Shown: in pieces, positions 34,358 to 44,079 of the stretch
Numbering within the stretch: the stretch's first letter is position 1
Layout of the letters: the number at the start of each line of letters is the position of its first letter
Assembly (NCBI GenBank): GCA_017858055.1
Contig: JAFMCA010000012.1
Span: forward strand, 1 to 54,168
Source of the DNA: Flavobacteriaceae bacterium
GTDB taxonomy: Bacteria > Bacteroidota > Bacteroidia > Flavobacteriales > Flavobacteriaceae
Direction: 5' to 3'
Length of the DNA stretch: 54,168 bases
Notes under the pieces: generated by a model
The model's database searches: none
What the model was told of the DNA's origin: nothing
Seen by the model: only the letters and a program-made list of their open reading frames with translations
Position numbers and translations under genes: made by a program

Positions 34358-35204
34358 AGTAAGCTTTAAATTTAAAATAATTTGCCATTCGAATTCCCTT
34401 CTCTGTATTTTGAAGGGATATCAATTCGTGATACGGATCATGTTGCAAAAAAAGGAGTACTTCCTCCGAATAGGCATGGTTTAATATACTCTCTTTTTCT
34501 TGTAAACTAAGTAAAGGGCGAGTATCATAGCCCATGATGTAGGGGATGGGCAAGTGACCCACTGTTGGAATTAAATCTGCAGCATAAAGTATTTTATGTC
34601 CTTTGTAATTCAGTAGGGGTAACATCTGTTTTTCTGTATGACCATTTATCAATTGAATTGAAAAAGGAAATGGGGTATCCGTAAGCAGAGGACCCGCTCC
34701 TTCAATAAAACGTAACTGACCACTTTCTTCAAGCGGGAGGATGTTTTCTGGTAAAAAAGAGGCTTTCTCACGGCGATTAGGCGTTGTTGCCCACTTCCAA
34801 TGTTCTTTATGAACCCAGAACTGAGCATTTTTAAAAGCAGGTTGTAAAAGACCCGAAGCAGACTTTTGAATAGCACCCCCACAATGATCGAAATGAAGGT
34901 GGGTAAAAAAAACATCGGTTATCTCGTCAGGATGAAAACCGTGTTCCTTTAGTGATTTTTCGAGCGAGAAGTTGCCCCACAAACCATAGTGCTCAAAAAA
35001 ACGATCTCCTTGTTTATTTCCCATACCCGTATCGATGAGAATCAAACGGTTTCCCTCTTCTATGAGAAGGGAACGTGTGGACATCTCTATCCTGTTTTTA
35101 TCATCTGCCGGGTTGGTTTTTTCCCAAAGAGTTTTCGGAACCACACCAAACATGGCTCCTCCGTCGAGTTTAAAGTTACCAGCTTCTATAGGGTAAAGTT
35201 CCAT
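34347..35204 (-). CDS. Metallo-beta-lactamase fold hydrolase
   Basis: This 285-residue hydrolase has the dinuclear metal motif THLHFDHCGG (His102, His104, Asp106, His107), a preceding DTGMGN loop (58-63), and further ligands in LINGHTEKQM and LYAADLIPTVGH. No signal peptide is visible. Layout resembles the lactonase/AttM-like group of the superfamily, but substrate cannot be assigned. It starts 1 nt after the SMP-30 gene stop and overlaps the M1 gene. Confidence 0.88.
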   Translation of the reverse strand: MELYPIEAGNFKLDGGAMFGVVPKTLWEKTNPADDKNRIEMSTRSLLIEEGNRLILIDTGMGNKQGDRFFEHYGLWGNFSLEKSLKEHGFHPDEITDVFFTHLHFDHCGGAIQKSASGLLQPAFKNAQFWVHKEHWKWATTPNRREKASFLPENILPLEESGQLRFIEGAGPLLTDTPFPFSIQLINGHTEKQMLPLLNYKGHKILYAADLIPTVGHLPIPYIMGYDTRPLLSLQEKESILNHAYSEEVLLFLQHDPYHELISLQNTEKGIRMANYFKFKAYFGH

Positions 35205-35205
35205 T

Positions 35206-36186
35206 TTATTTTAATTTGACACGGGCTAATACGTCGGTTGAGGTGAGGTAAAGGTAATTTTCCTCAGCATCAAAGCCACAGTTGGCAGTACTTTTCCCAG
35301 GCATAATTGTACCCAGATGCTTCCCGTTCTTATCAAGCACCAAAACTCCTCCCGGCCCGGTGGCAAATACCGTTCCTGAGGAGTGGACTTTTAAACCATC
35401 AAATAAGCCTCTACGCGTTTTTTGGAGATTGTTTCCGTCAAAAAACACGCGTTTGTTTTTCAAAGCCCCCTTTTTTAGGTCAAAAGCGGCAATAATACTG
35501 TTTTGGGCAAAAGAGTTTCCAACATAGACGGTCTTTTCATCCATAGAAAGTGCAATTCCATTTGGCCTTTCTAACGAGCGATCGAGAAGTAGAATTTCAC
35601 CCTTGGGAGATAGGCTATAAATTCCGTTGAAGTCCAATTCTTTGAGCGGATCGTCGTCTTGTAATTTTAGTCCGTATGGAGGGTCAGTAAAATAGAGGAC
35701 CCCCGCTTTATCAAAATCCAAGTCGTTGGGACTATTTAACCATTTTCCTTGGTAATGATCAACCAGATATTCAAATTCTGCTGGATCTAGAGACCAATTT
35801 TTTAATCTAGCGACCGCACGGTTGCCATGCTGACATAGGATTAAGTTCTCATTAGAATCCAAGGTGAGCCCATTAGCGCCCTCCTCGGTACTGTGAGGGG
35901 CATGATTGGTCATTCCACTTGGGGATAGAAAGAGTTTTAAACCTTCTTTTTCGGTCCATAAATAAACTTTATTTTCAGGAACATCAGTAAAAAGGACACC
36001 ATTGAGTTCCGAGACCCAAACAGGACCCTCGGCCCATTTAAACCCTTCTGCAAGAACCTCAATTTTTTGATTTGAAGAGATGTAATCTTCCATTGAAGCA
36101 TCCAAAACTTCAATGCTGCCAATGGTTTTTTGTGCATTTGTAATTATTGAACAACACAAAAGGGTTAGGAGGAAGAATGATTTCAT
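35206..36186 (-). CDS. SMP-30/gluconolactonase/LRE family exported protein
   Basis: This beta-propeller protein of 326 residues (from ATG 36186, MKSFFLLTLLCC) has a signal peptide ending near ITNAQ. Family landmarks are EGPVWVSELNGVLFTDVPENKVYLW (about 50-75), GANGLTLDSNENLILCQHG near 105, and the metal-binding pattern SPNDLDFDKAGVLYFTDPPYGL near 155. It fits sugar-lactone lactonases of the periplasm. ATG 36198 is an alternative start. With the MBL hydrolase 1 nt downstream, it may act on linked substrates, which is inference. Confidence 0.88.
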   Translation of the reverse strand: MKSFFLLTLLCCSIITNAQKTIGSIEVLDASMEDYISSNQKIEVLAEGFKWAEGPVWVSELNGVLFTDVPENKVYLWTEKEGLKLFLSPSGMTNHAPHSTEEGANGLTLDSNENLILCQHGNRAVARLKNWSLDPAEFEYLVDHYQGKWLNSPNDLDFDKAGVLYFTDPPYGLKLQDDDPLKELDFNGIYSLSPKGEILLLDRSLERPNGIALSMDEKTVYVGNSFAQNSIIAAFDLKKGALKNKRVFFDGNNLQKTRRGLFDGLKVHSSGTVFATGPGGVLVLDKNGKHLGTIMPGKSTANCGFDAEENYLYLTSTDVLARVKLK

Positions 36187-36235
36187 AGGAGTAGGCATTT
36201 TGAAACAAGATACAAAATTCGAAGAAAGCTTGTGT

Positions 36236-38446
36236 TTAATTTTTCTGTGCCAAAGTTAGGTGCATGGAGAGATCTTTAGAAAAAGCAAGCATGAGTTTGA
36301 TTTCCTGTATACTTGACAAACGATCCTTTCCTTTTATCAAAATTTCTTTTCCATTTGATTCAATATGAAAAACAGGATGACTTTCAAAAAAGTAAATAAG
36401 ATCAGGGGTAAAAAGTTTTCGAATGGCATTTGATTCAGGGCCACTGAGATGAAAACGTCGAGAAAAATCGGGATATTGATCAAAATTTATATCGTTAAAC
36501 CCAGCCCAGTGATAGAGAGTTGTTCGAAGATCCTCTTTGTCCAAAACAAAAACGGGCAGCTTTTTCTCGGACTTAAAAAGTAAGAAGGTGGCTTTCAAAT
36601 CTTCTTTAGTGATAAAGGCACCTTCCGAAAAGGAGAGATCAAAAAGAGAAAAAGATCCATTGGAATTTTGCATGATGTTGTTGCGGTAATTAATTGTCTT
36701 TGAATCAAAAAACAAAAAAGAGTCTAATCCTTCAGGAGCATTATCAATCTCTGCGGTGTACGTCCAATCAAGCTGCTTAGAAAAGGTATCCAGTTCTTTT
36801 TGACGATTCGTAAGTGAGCCTTTGAGACCAAGTAACATCGGTATCGGAAGGGTTTTTCTTACGGCAAAAGGATGTTGTGTTTCTGCTGCGTGAATGTCGA
36901 GACCAATTATTTCAAAGATTCCTCCTTTACGAACAAAAGAACGCTGATATTCGTGGAGCCCTTCCATAACGGTGTGATCCACAAATTCACATAACGAGAA
37001 GTCCACAATGGCGTGTTGGGACTCTGGAACTTGATCTAATTTGATTTTTAATCTAAAAAAATTTAAAAAACTGCAGAAATTTTTAACGCTTACATAATAG
37101 TTTCCGCTTTGTTCCTCAAGATACATGAGAACGTTAGGTTTAAAAATATTAAGTGAAAACAAAAAGAAGTTTTTGCTCAAAACGAGATGTACAAAAAAGG
37201 TGAAGAGGATACCAATAAAAATACCTATAATTAAACTGGAGTAAAGCGTTACAAAAAGAGTAACTATAAAAATTATTGATTGTTCAGGTCCGATTTTATG
37301 AACGCGAAACAGGTTCTCTGGGGAAGCCAAACGGTACCCCGTATAAACCAAAATTGCTGCTAAAACGGTCAGGGGAATTCGCTGAATTTGATCTCCTAAA
37401 AAGACAACAAAGAGAATTAAAAAGGCCGCGTGAAAAAAGTTTGAAGACCGATTGTTCCCTCCGTTATTAACATTGACAGAACTTCTAGCAATGACCGTAA
37501 CCACATTCAATCCGCCTAAGAATCCACTCACAACACTTGCTAAACCAAGAGCACGGAGATCTTTATTTACGTTAGACCTTCTTTTTTTGGGATCCAATTT
37601 ATCGACCGCCTTGATGCTTAAAAGAGATTCAATATTCGCGATGATCGTTATGGAAAAAACCACTCCCCAAAAACTGGAGTCATTCCATTTGCTGAAGTTG
37701 GGTCGAGGTAGATTGGAAAACAATTCATCGGGAATTTTAATGAGCAAATTGGGGTCTATAGGGGTTTGTTGGTTCAGCACCAAATTATAATAATAGCCAA
37801 TCCCTATCGAACCAACGACCACCCACATAGGCGCAGGTATTAAATGAAAATAGGGGTTTCGGATTCTACTGTATAGAAAAAGAAAAACCAAACTTAAAAA
37901 TCCAAGGATACCAGAGAATGGATGGAATGCAACAAAGTTAAAAATCGAATCAGGAATCGCTTGAAGTAGATCTAAAGTACTCCCTTTAACACTACGGATA
38001 CCAAGCATCACGTGGAATTGCTTGGCCAAAATACCAATCCCGATAGCCGCCAACATTCCCTGAAGGGCTGTAGCAGGGAAAAACTCACTCAAATTTCCAA
38101 GGCGTAAAACGCCGAATAAAAAAAGCAAGACTCCGGATAGGATTATTGCAGCAAGGGTAAACAAATACCCTTCGAACAGGTTTCCTTCACCAAGAGTGGT
38201 AATCGAAGCGAGTAAAACGATTACAAGCCCGTTTCCCGGACCTGCGATCGTAACGTGAGATCCTCCAAAGAAGGACACGACAATTCCACCGACTACCGCA
38301 GCGATGATCCCAGCAAGAGGAGGCGCTTCTGAGGCAATAGCAAGCCCTAGCCCAAGGGGAAGGGCTATTAGGGAAACTACAAAACCGGAAAACATGTTTT
38401 GAGGCAATGCCTTAATTGAATCAGAAACCCCAGCTTTTTTAGTCAT
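36236..38446 (-). CDS. SulP family anion transporter with STAS domain and extra C-terminal region
   Basis: SulP transporters move sulfate, bicarbonate or other anions. From ATG 38446 (736 residues) the protein has the SulP membrane domain (about 10-410; GSHVTIAGPGNGLVIVLL near 60), then a STAS domain (about 430-525, HAIVDFSLCEFVDHTVMEGL). An extra roughly 200-residue soluble region follows, with a motif set FSRRFHLSGPESNAIRKLFTP near 660. The start overlaps the Usp gene by 8 nt, so the pair is coupled. Anion is not determinable; bicarbonate is one possibility. Confidence 0.85.
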   Translation of the reverse strand: MTKKAGVSDSIKALPQNMFSGFVVSLIALPLGLGLAIASEAPPLAGIIAAVVGGIVVSFFGGSHVTIAGPGNGLVIVLLASITTLGEGNLFEGYLFTLAAIILSGVLLFLFGVLRLGNLSEFFPATALQGMLAAIGIGILAKQFHVMLGIRSVKGSTLDLLQAIPDSIFNFVAFHPFSGILGFLSLVFLFLYSRIRNPYFHLIPAPMWVVVGSIGIGYYYNLVLNQQTPIDPNLLIKIPDELFSNLPRPNFSKWNDSSFWGVVFSITIIANIESLLSIKAVDKLDPKKRRSNVNKDLRALGLASVVSGFLGGLNVVTVIARSSVNVNNGGNNRSSNFFHAAFLILFVVFLGDQIQRIPLTVLAAILVYTGYRLASPENLFRVHKIGPEQSIIFIVTLFVTLYSSLIIGIFIGILFTFFVHLVLSKNFFLFSLNIFKPNVLMYLEEQSGNYYVSVKNFCSFLNFFRLKIKLDQVPESQHAIVDFSLCEFVDHTVMEGLHEYQRSFVRKGGIFEIIGLDIHAAETQHPFAVRKTLPIPMLLGLKGSLTNRQKELDTFSKQLDWTYTAEIDNAPEGLDSFLFFDSKTINYRNNIMQNSNGSFSLFDLSFSEGAFITKEDLKATFLLFKSEKKLPVFVLDKEDLRTTLYHWAGFNDINFDQYPDFSRRFHLSGPESNAIRKLFTPDLIYFFESHPVFHIESNGKEILIKGKDRLSSIQEIKLMLAFSKDLSMHLTLAQKN

Positions 38447-39302
38447 GTAAATGCGATTGGACGATGAGGACATCGGTGGGTAACTCCGCTAAAATATGTT
38501 CTAAGTCTTTGAGAAAAAAACGGTTAAAAAATGAGCTTTTCTCTTGGGCATTCATAACCAATAAATCCGCTCGAATTACTCGAGCGTAATGACCAATGGA
38601 ATACCCTCTTCGACCAAAAATACTTTGGGCAGTCCAGTTTAATCCTCTTTGTTTGGAAGCAGGTATTTTTTTAACAATATCCTGAACCCTCATTTTTTCT
38701 TCACGATTGATTTTTTCTTTTCGGAGGGTTGCTTTTCTTAAACTGCGGTCATCGTTTACTGCAACAGCAACACGAGATTCGCTGATTTCTTCTACCAAAG
38801 TCAATTTTTCAGCATGTAAGGCTTGACCCATTTCAAAGGCCGCTTCTATAGTGTCTTGGGTTTGAGGGCTTTCAAATCCATTGACGACGATGTGCTTGCA
38901 GGGGCGACGCACAACCGACGGGTTTAGCATCAACAACACAGAACAGGGCGCTTTGCGCGTAAGTTGACGCGCAATGGACCCTAAGTAGTATTTGAGCATT
39001 TTTTCTCGTTTTAAGGCTCCTAACAACAATAAGTCAATGCTAAAGGATTGACACAGCTCGATTAAAGTTTCAACAGGTTTTCCTGTTTTCCAGTGGAGTT
39101 CAATATTTTTCGGTTGGTCTGGACATTCTTTCAATATGGCGCGAAAATGAGCTTCTTTTTCAGCCGTTTTTTCTCCTACATGAACAAAAATCAAAGAGCC
39201 CTCAAGGAAAGAAGCCAAGCGCGTAACTTCAAAAACGTTTGCTTTTAAAGAAGGAGAAAAAGCAAAACCAAACAAAAGTTTTTTAAATGAGTTGAATGCC
39301 AT
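38439..39302 (-). CDS. Tandem universal stress protein (UspA-like)
   Basis: This 287-residue cytoplasmic protein consists of two Usp-like halves. The first (residues 1-130) shows LLLLGALKREKMLKYYLGSIARQLTRKAPCSVLLM, equivalent to the G-2x-G-9x-GS ATP/ligand loop of Usp proteins. The second half (about 135-287) is more diverged. It leads an operon with the SulP transporter gene (8-nt overlap) and may sense energy or stress for it, by analogy with other Usp-transporter pairs. A -7 element lies 19 nt upstream. Confidence 0.82.
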   Translation of the reverse strand: MAFNSFKKLLFGFAFSPSLKANVFEVTRLASFLEGSLIFVHVGEKTAEKEAHFRAILKECPDQPKNIELHWKTGKPVETLIELCQSFSIDLLLLGALKREKMLKYYLGSIARQLTRKAPCSVLLMLNPSVVRRPCKHIVVNGFESPQTQDTIEAAFEMGQALHAEKLTLVEEISESRVAVAVNDDRSLRKATLRKEKINREEKMRVQDIVKKIPASKQRGLNWTAQSIFGRRGYSIGHYARVIRADLLVMNAQEKSSFFNRFFLKDLEHILAELPTDVLIVQSHLHD

Positions 39303-39321
39303 TGATGCCTTGGTGTTTTCT

Positions 39322-39329
39322 CAAAGATA
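39322..39329 (-). promoter_or_regulatory. -7 promoter element of the Usp-SulP operon
   Basis: The minus strand reads TATCTTTG, 19 nt before the Usp ATG. Confidence 0.62.
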
Positions 39330-39387
39330 CACGGAAAAACCCAATAAACAAGGGCATTTGAAGTTTAGAGGAAGGATAAGGTGTACT

Positions 39388-41184
39388 TTAATCGTTCAAT
39401 TTTAGCACGGCCATAAAAGCTTGTTGTGGGATCTCCACATTCCCAATTTGGCGCATTTTTTTCTTCCCTTTTTTCTGTTTTTCCAACAGTTTTCTTTTCC
39501 GACTGATGTCACCCCCGTAGCACTTTGCAGTTACATCTTTACGCAGCGCTTTGATGGTTTCACGGGAAATAATTTTTGCGCCAATTGCAGCTTGAATGGG
39601 AATATCAAACTGTTGTCTTGGGATCAGTTGACGTAATTTTTCACAGATTTTTTTACCGATTCCATAGGCATTATCTGCATGGATTAGTGCAGAAAGAGCG
39701 TCTACTTGGTTTCCATTGAGAAGGATATCAACTTTTACAAGCTTAGAAGTTCGCATTCCTATGGGAGCATAATCGAAGGAAGCATACCCCTTGGAAACGG
39801 TTTTTAGACGGTCATAAAAATCAAACACGATCTCTGCCAAAGGCATATCAAAATTGAGCTCGACACGCTCCGGAGTCAGATAGGTTTGGTTGGTAATCTC
39901 CCCTCTTTTTTCTATACACAAGGACATTACATTTCCTACGAAATCCGATTTGGTGATAATGGAAGCTTTGATATAGGGTTCCTCTACACGATCCAGCATG
40001 GAAGGGTCTGGTAGGTCGGAAGGGTTGTTGACGCTAATAAAATTTACAGGATCTTTTTTGGTATAGGCCTTATAGGAAACGTTAGGGACGGTTGTAATTA
40101 CCGTCATATCAAACTCCCTCTCCAAACGTTCTTGAATAATTTCAAGATGGAGCATTCCCAAAAAGCCACAACGAAATCCGAATCCAAGCGCAGCGGAACT
40201 CTCAGGGAAAAAGACCAAAGAGGCATCATTGAGTTGTAATTTTTCCATGGAGCTACGCAGTTCTTCATATTCTTCGGTATCCACGGGATAGATTCCAGCA
40301 AAGACCATTGGCTTGACTTCTTCAAACCCATCTACTGCATTTTGAGTTGGGTTTAAAGGGTCGGTAATGGTGTCCCCAACTTTAACTTCTTTGGCTTCTT
40401 TTATGCCAGTGATAAGATATCCAACATCACCTGCCAAGATTTGTTTTTTGGGCTGTTGTTTTAACTTGAGCGTTCCAATTTCATCCGCATAATACGATTT
40501 TTGGGTGGCGATAAATTGAATCTTTTGACCTTTTTCGATTTTGCCGTTGAGGACGCGGAAGTAGGTTTCTACACCTCGGAAAGGGTTGTAAACGGAATCA
40601 AAAATTAGGGCCTGTAACGGTTCATCCGGACTTCCTTTTGGAGGTGGAATGCGATCGATAATTGCAGTTAAAATTTCTTGGATCCCAATCCCTGATTTTG
40701 CTGAGGCAGGAATCACATCTTCAGGATTACATCCCAAGAGGTCAACAATGTCGTCTGTAACCTCTTCGATATTTGCTGAAGGAAGGTCAATTTTATTCAG
40801 TACAGGAATAATTTCCAAATCGTTTTCCAGCGCTAAATAGAGGTTGGAAATCGTTTGTGCTTGTATACTTTGGGCAGCATCTACGATCAATAAAGCTCCT
40901 TCACAAGCAGCAATTGATCGAGAAACCTCGTAGGAAAAGTCGACATGACCAGGAGTGTCAATTAGGTTGAGTATGTAGGTTTCGCCCTGATGCTGGTATT
41001 CCATTTGGATGGCGTGTGACTTGATGGTAATCCCTCGTTCACGTTCCAGATCCATATTGTCCAGCAATTGATCTTGTTTTTCGCGCTCGGTTACGGTACC
41101 TGTAAAATCTAAAAGGCGGTCTGCCAAGGTGCTTTTACCGTGGTCAATATGGGCGATAATACAAAAATTCCTAATGTTTTTCAT
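39388..41184 (-). CDS. lepA: Elongation factor 4 (LepA)
   Basis: LepA is a ribosome-associated translational GTPase involved in biogenesis or back-translocation. The 598 residues start [25 protein letters not shown] with G1, then DTPGHVDF (G3) and NKIDLP (G4). They end in the LepA-specific C-terminal domain ending [19 protein letters not shown]. The ORF could begin at TTG 41190 (MAM...); ATG 41184 gives the standard N terminus and is preferred. A -7 element is 25 nt upstream. Confidence 0.97.
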   Translation of the reverse strand: MKNIRNFCIIAHIDHGKSTLADRLLDFTGTVTEREKQDQLLDNMDLERERGITIKSHAIQMEYQHQGETYILNLIDTPGHVDFSYEVSRSIAACEGALLIVDAAQSIQAQTISNLYLALENDLEIIPVLNKIDLPSANIEEVTDDIVDLLGCNPEDVIPASAKSGIGIQEILTAIIDRIPPPKGSPDEPLQALIFDSVYNPFRGVETYFRVLNGKIEKGQKIQFIATQKSYYADEIGTLKLKQQPKKQILAGDVGYLITGIKEAKEVKVGDTITDPLNPTQNAVDGFEEVKPMVFAGIYPVDTEEYEELRSSMEKLQLNDASLVFFPESSAALGFGFRCGFLGMLHLEIIQERLEREFDMTVITTVPNVSYKAYTKKDPVNFISVNNPSDLPDPSMLDRVEEPYIKASIITKSDFVGNVMSLCIEKRGEITNQTYLTPERVELNFDMPLAEIVFDFYDRLKTVSKGYASFDYAPIGMRTSKLVKVDILLNGNQVDALSALIHADNAYGIGKKICEKLRQLIPRQQFDIPIQAAIGAKIISRETIKALRKDVTAKCYGGDISRKRKLLEKQKKGKKKMRQIGNVEIPQQAFMAVLKLND

Positions 41185-41209
41185 AGCCAATCAGGCATTC
41201 TTAAAGACG

Positions 41210-41217
41210 CAAAGATA
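41210..41217 (-). promoter_or_regulatory. -7 promoter element of lepA
   Basis: The minus strand reads TATCTTTG, 25 nt before ATG 41184. Confidence 0.62.
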
Positions 41218-41426
41218 GTGTTGTAGTCGGAGTTATAGGGGGTTGGATTAAACTATTTTAGTTTAGATTAGAGATATTTAAACATTACATAAAATATTCT
41301 TTTTTAGAAACCAAAATCGTTGGACTCCGCTCCTCTTATGAATCGATTCTAAAAACTCCTTTTTTTCAAATCCCAATTTCATGGCATCAGAATTACGTAT
41401 TCGAAAAATTAAAGCTTAAAAAACAC

Positions 41427-41434
41427 TAATTTTG
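41427..41434 (+). promoter_or_regulatory. -7 promoter element of dusB
   Basis: TAATTTTG lies 9 nt before ATG 41444; its TTG at 41432 opens the longest ORF. Confidence 0.58.
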
Positions 41435-41443
41435 TGCTCAGTT

Positions 41444-42439
41444 ATGGCAGTTCATATAGGTAACATCACGTTAAACGACTTTCCCTTGCTTCTTGCTCCA
41501 ATGGAAGATGTAAGCGACCCTCCCTTTCGCGCTTTGTGCAAAGAGAACGGAGCAGATGTTGTTTACACTGAATTTATTTCAAGTGAAGGATTGATTCGAG
41601 ACGCCGCAAAAAGTATTCAAAAACTGGATATTTATGAAAAGGAGCGCCCAGTAGGGATTCAGATTTTTGGAGCCAATATGGAATCCATGATTCAATCGGT
41701 AGAAATTGTTGAAGCGTCAAAACCCGACATTATTGACATCAATTTTGGATGTCCAGTTAAAAAAGTAGTTTCCAAAGGCGCAGGTGCAGGAATCTTAAAA
41801 GACATTCCTTTAATGGTTAAGCTAACTGAAGCCATGGTTAAAAAGACAAACTTGCCCATTACGGTAAAAACAAGATTGGGTTGGGATCAAGACTCCATTC
41901 ACATCCTTGAGGTTGCAGAACGGCTTCAAGACGTTGGTTGTGCAGCTATTTCCATACACGGAAGGACAAGAGCACAAATGTATAAAGGGGAAGCCGATTG
42001 GACCCCTATTGCTGCCGTTAAAAACAACCCTCGGATGCACATACCTGTTTTTGGAAATGGAGACGTAAACACTCCTGAGCAAGCGCTTAAAATGCGAGAC
42101 GAATATGGAATTGATGGAGCGATGATTGGTAGAGCGAGCATAGGAAACCCTTGGTTTTTTAATGAAGTCAAACATTTTTTTAAGACGGGAACTCATATGG
42201 AACCCCCGACGATAGAACAAAAAGTAGCTGCCGCAAGAAGACACTTGGAAATGGCAATCGATTGGAAGGGCGAGCTGCTGGGAGTTTTAGAAACACGACG
42301 ACATTACACCAACTATTTTAAAGGTATACCGAACTTCAAACCGTTCCGTACACGTATGGTTACTTCGGATGAAGCAGCGGCTGTTTTTGAAGTTTTTGAT
42401 GAAATTTTAAATGAGTTTTCAGAAAGTCAAACCGTTTGA
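41444..42439 (+). CDS. dusB: tRNA-dihydrouridine synthase
   Basis: This FMN enzyme reduces uridine to dihydrouridine in tRNA D-loops. The 331 residues (from ATG 41444) contain the N-terminal LLLAPMEDVSDPPFRALC (15-32), catalytic Cys103 in NFGCPVKKVVSKGAGAGIL, and the FMN phosphate site FGNGDV...GIDGAMIGRASIGNPW near 205-235. Length and motif set fit DusB. It overlaps the convergent permease gene by 13 nt. Confidence 0.95.
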   Translation: MAVHIGNITLNDFPLLLAPMEDVSDPPFRALCKENGADVVYTEFISSEGLIRDAAKSIQKLDIYEKERPVGIQIFGANMESMIQSVEIVEASKPDIIDINFGCPVKKVVSKGAGAGILKDIPLMVKLTEAMVKKTNLPITVKTRLGWDQDSIHILEVAERLQDVGCAAISIHGRTRAQMYKGEADWTPIAAVKNNPRMHIPVFGNGDVNTPEQALKMRDEYGIDGAMIGRASIGNPWFFNEVKHFFKTGTHMEPPTIEQKVAAARRHLEMAIDWKGELLGVLETRRHYTNYFKGIPNFKPFRTRMVTSDEAAAVFEVFDEILNEFSESQTV

Positions 42440-43638
42440 TTTCTCATTTCTTTTCCCAGTCCACGACTAGCCCAAGCGGTGCTTAAAGTTCCCAAAACCA
42501 ACAATGTTCCTATTACAATTAAAAGGTTTTCAGCGGCGAAAACTACAGGATAGGCCAAACTTGTCCCAGGTACATAAATAAAAGGGAAAGTACTTTGGAG
42601 GAGAACCAGCAGAACACCCAATGAGAGGCCAACACCACCGCCAACAATACAGATTAGGAGGCCAAGAATAAAAAAGATCAGATACACTTCACGGGAAGTA
42701 GCTCCCATAGATTGGACAATTTTCATCTGTGCTTTTTTATCTATAATCATCATTATCAAAGCACCAACCACATTAAATAAAGCTACGATCATTACCAAAG
42801 TAAAAATAAAATAGATGGCTAAATGTTCCATGTTTAACATTTTGTATAATGCCGTGTTTTGTTCTGCTCGAGAGATGATTCGTACGGGTTGCCTAAAAAG
42901 AGGCTTGAGCAGAAGACTTAGGTTTTCTTTAGTCAGTTTTGAACTAGTACGCAATACCAGTGACGAATATTCATTTGGCTGTAGTTCCAATAAATCTTGA
43001 GCCAATTCGAGTCTAGAAAAAACGTATTTATTATCCAATTCTTCATTAATCTGATACAGTCCAACGGTAAGCGCAGCTCGTTGAGTAAATGGATTTTGAT
43101 CTAAGAGTGCTTGTTTCTTTTTTTTGGGGACAGTTAGGTTTAAAAAAGTCGTGTAATCATAAACCCCAACCCCTAAATTGCCAGCTATGCCAAAGCCTAA
43201 TACGACATCGGCGCCTTCAAAAGAAAGCCATTCCCCCAATGCGATTAGGGAGTCAACCGCAACAACACGAGTATAGTTTGGGGGGACCGCTTTTAAAAAA
43301 GCAACTTGATTTTTTTGCTCGTAGGATAGAAAAACTTTTTCCTCAATTTGTGGAGCTACTGCAATGACCTCAGGGAGGGATTCGATTTGTTGTAGTAAAG
43401 AGTCCGAAATAATAAAATACTTCCCTTGTTGAGGTTGGATTTCGTAGTCTGGATCAAAGGACTCACTAAACGACAGACCAAATTCCTTTAGTCCTCCAAA
43501 GGCACTTAAAACAATAAAAAGGGAGGCGGTTGCTACAACGACCATAAAAAAAGCAAAGCTGTTAATTCGATTAATCACTGTTTGCGAACTTTTTGAAAAA
43601 AAGTACCGCCAGGCGATTTTGAGTGAAAAAGCGAACAT
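42427..43638 (-). CDS. FtsX/LolE-like ABC transporter permease
   Basis: This 403-residue permease has four membrane segments: one near residues 20-45, and three in the C-terminal FtsX domain (about 270-295, 320-350, 368-390). A roughly 220-residue MacB-type periplasmic domain lies between, layout as in LolC/E and MacB. No ATPase gene is adjacent. The gene starts 12 nt after the rbfA stop, and this rbfA-permease pair is common in flavobacteria. A role in lipoprotein release is possible but not proven by sequence. Confidence 0.87.
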   Translation of the reverse strand: MFAFSLKIAWRYFFSKSSQTVINRINSFAFFMVVVATASLFIVLSAFGGLKEFGLSFSESFDPDYEIQPQQGKYFIISDSLLQQIESLPEVIAVAPQIEEKVFLSYEQKNQVAFLKAVPPNYTRVVAVDSLIALGEWLSFEGADVVLGFGIAGNLGVGVYDYTTFLNLTVPKKKKQALLDQNPFTQRAALTVGLYQINEELDNKYVFSRLELAQDLLELQPNEYSSLVLRTSSKLTKENLSLLLKPLFRQPVRIISRAEQNTALYKMLNMEHLAIYFIFTLVMIVALFNVVGALIMMIIDKKAQMKIVQSMGATSREVYLIFFILGLLICIVGGGVGLSLGVLLVLLQSTFPFIYVPGTSLAYPVVFAAENLLIVIGTLLVLGTLSTAWASRGLGKEMRNQTV

Positions 43639-43650
43639 CAGCGTTTGATC

Positions 43651-44052
43651 TTATTTTTTTTGTCGTGAGGCAAGAATTTCAGGATGGGTCAATGGATTGG
43701 TACCCTCTTTTAATTCGTGATCAATTTTTTCAATATAGTCCAAAGAGTCATCTAGAAAAAATTGGAGATCTGGAATTCTTCGCAATTGGTTTTTCATTCG
43801 TTGTGCTAAATCATGGCGAAGTTGAAAACTGTTCGCAATTAGTGCATCCAGATAGGCTTTAGCTCCATTTACAGGAAATATGCTCAAGTAAATTCTAGCG
43901 ATAGAAAGGTCTGAGGTAACATGGACTTTGGTGACAGACAGCAACAGATTTTTTACATTACCCGCTCGTATTGCCTTTTGGAGCAGGGTAGCAACCTCTT
44001 GTTGCAATACCGTATTAATTTTTTGCTGTCGGGGAGTTTCTTTTTTATCCAT
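43651..44052 (-). CDS. rbfA: 30S ribosome-binding factor A
   Basis: RbfA helps mature the 16S rRNA 5' end and cold adaptation. The 133 residues show the KH-type fold with QQKINTVLQQEVATLLQKAI (11-30), VTKVHVTSDLSIARIYLSIF (about 40-59), and ELRHDLAQRM with RRIPDLQFFLDDSLDYIEKID near 90-110. The family's conserved NSFQLRHDLA and IPDLQF are clear. The FtsX-type permease gene follows after 12 nt. Confidence 0.95.
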   Translation of the reverse strand: MDKKETPRQQKINTVLQQEVATLLQKAIRAGNVKNLLLSVTKVHVTSDLSIARIYLSIFPVNGAKAYLDALIANSFQLRHDLAQRMKNQLRRIPDLQFFLDDSLDYIEKIDHELKEGTNPLTHPEILASRQKK

Positions 44053-44079
44053 AGGACTAATTTACGTAGAAAAATGGGC

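Noticed and set aside
38001-38020. CACGTG core at 38009-38014 as a third parS
   Set aside because: Flanks (AGCAT and GAATT) miss at least five positions of TGTTNCACGTGNAACA; it lies within the SulP coding sequence.
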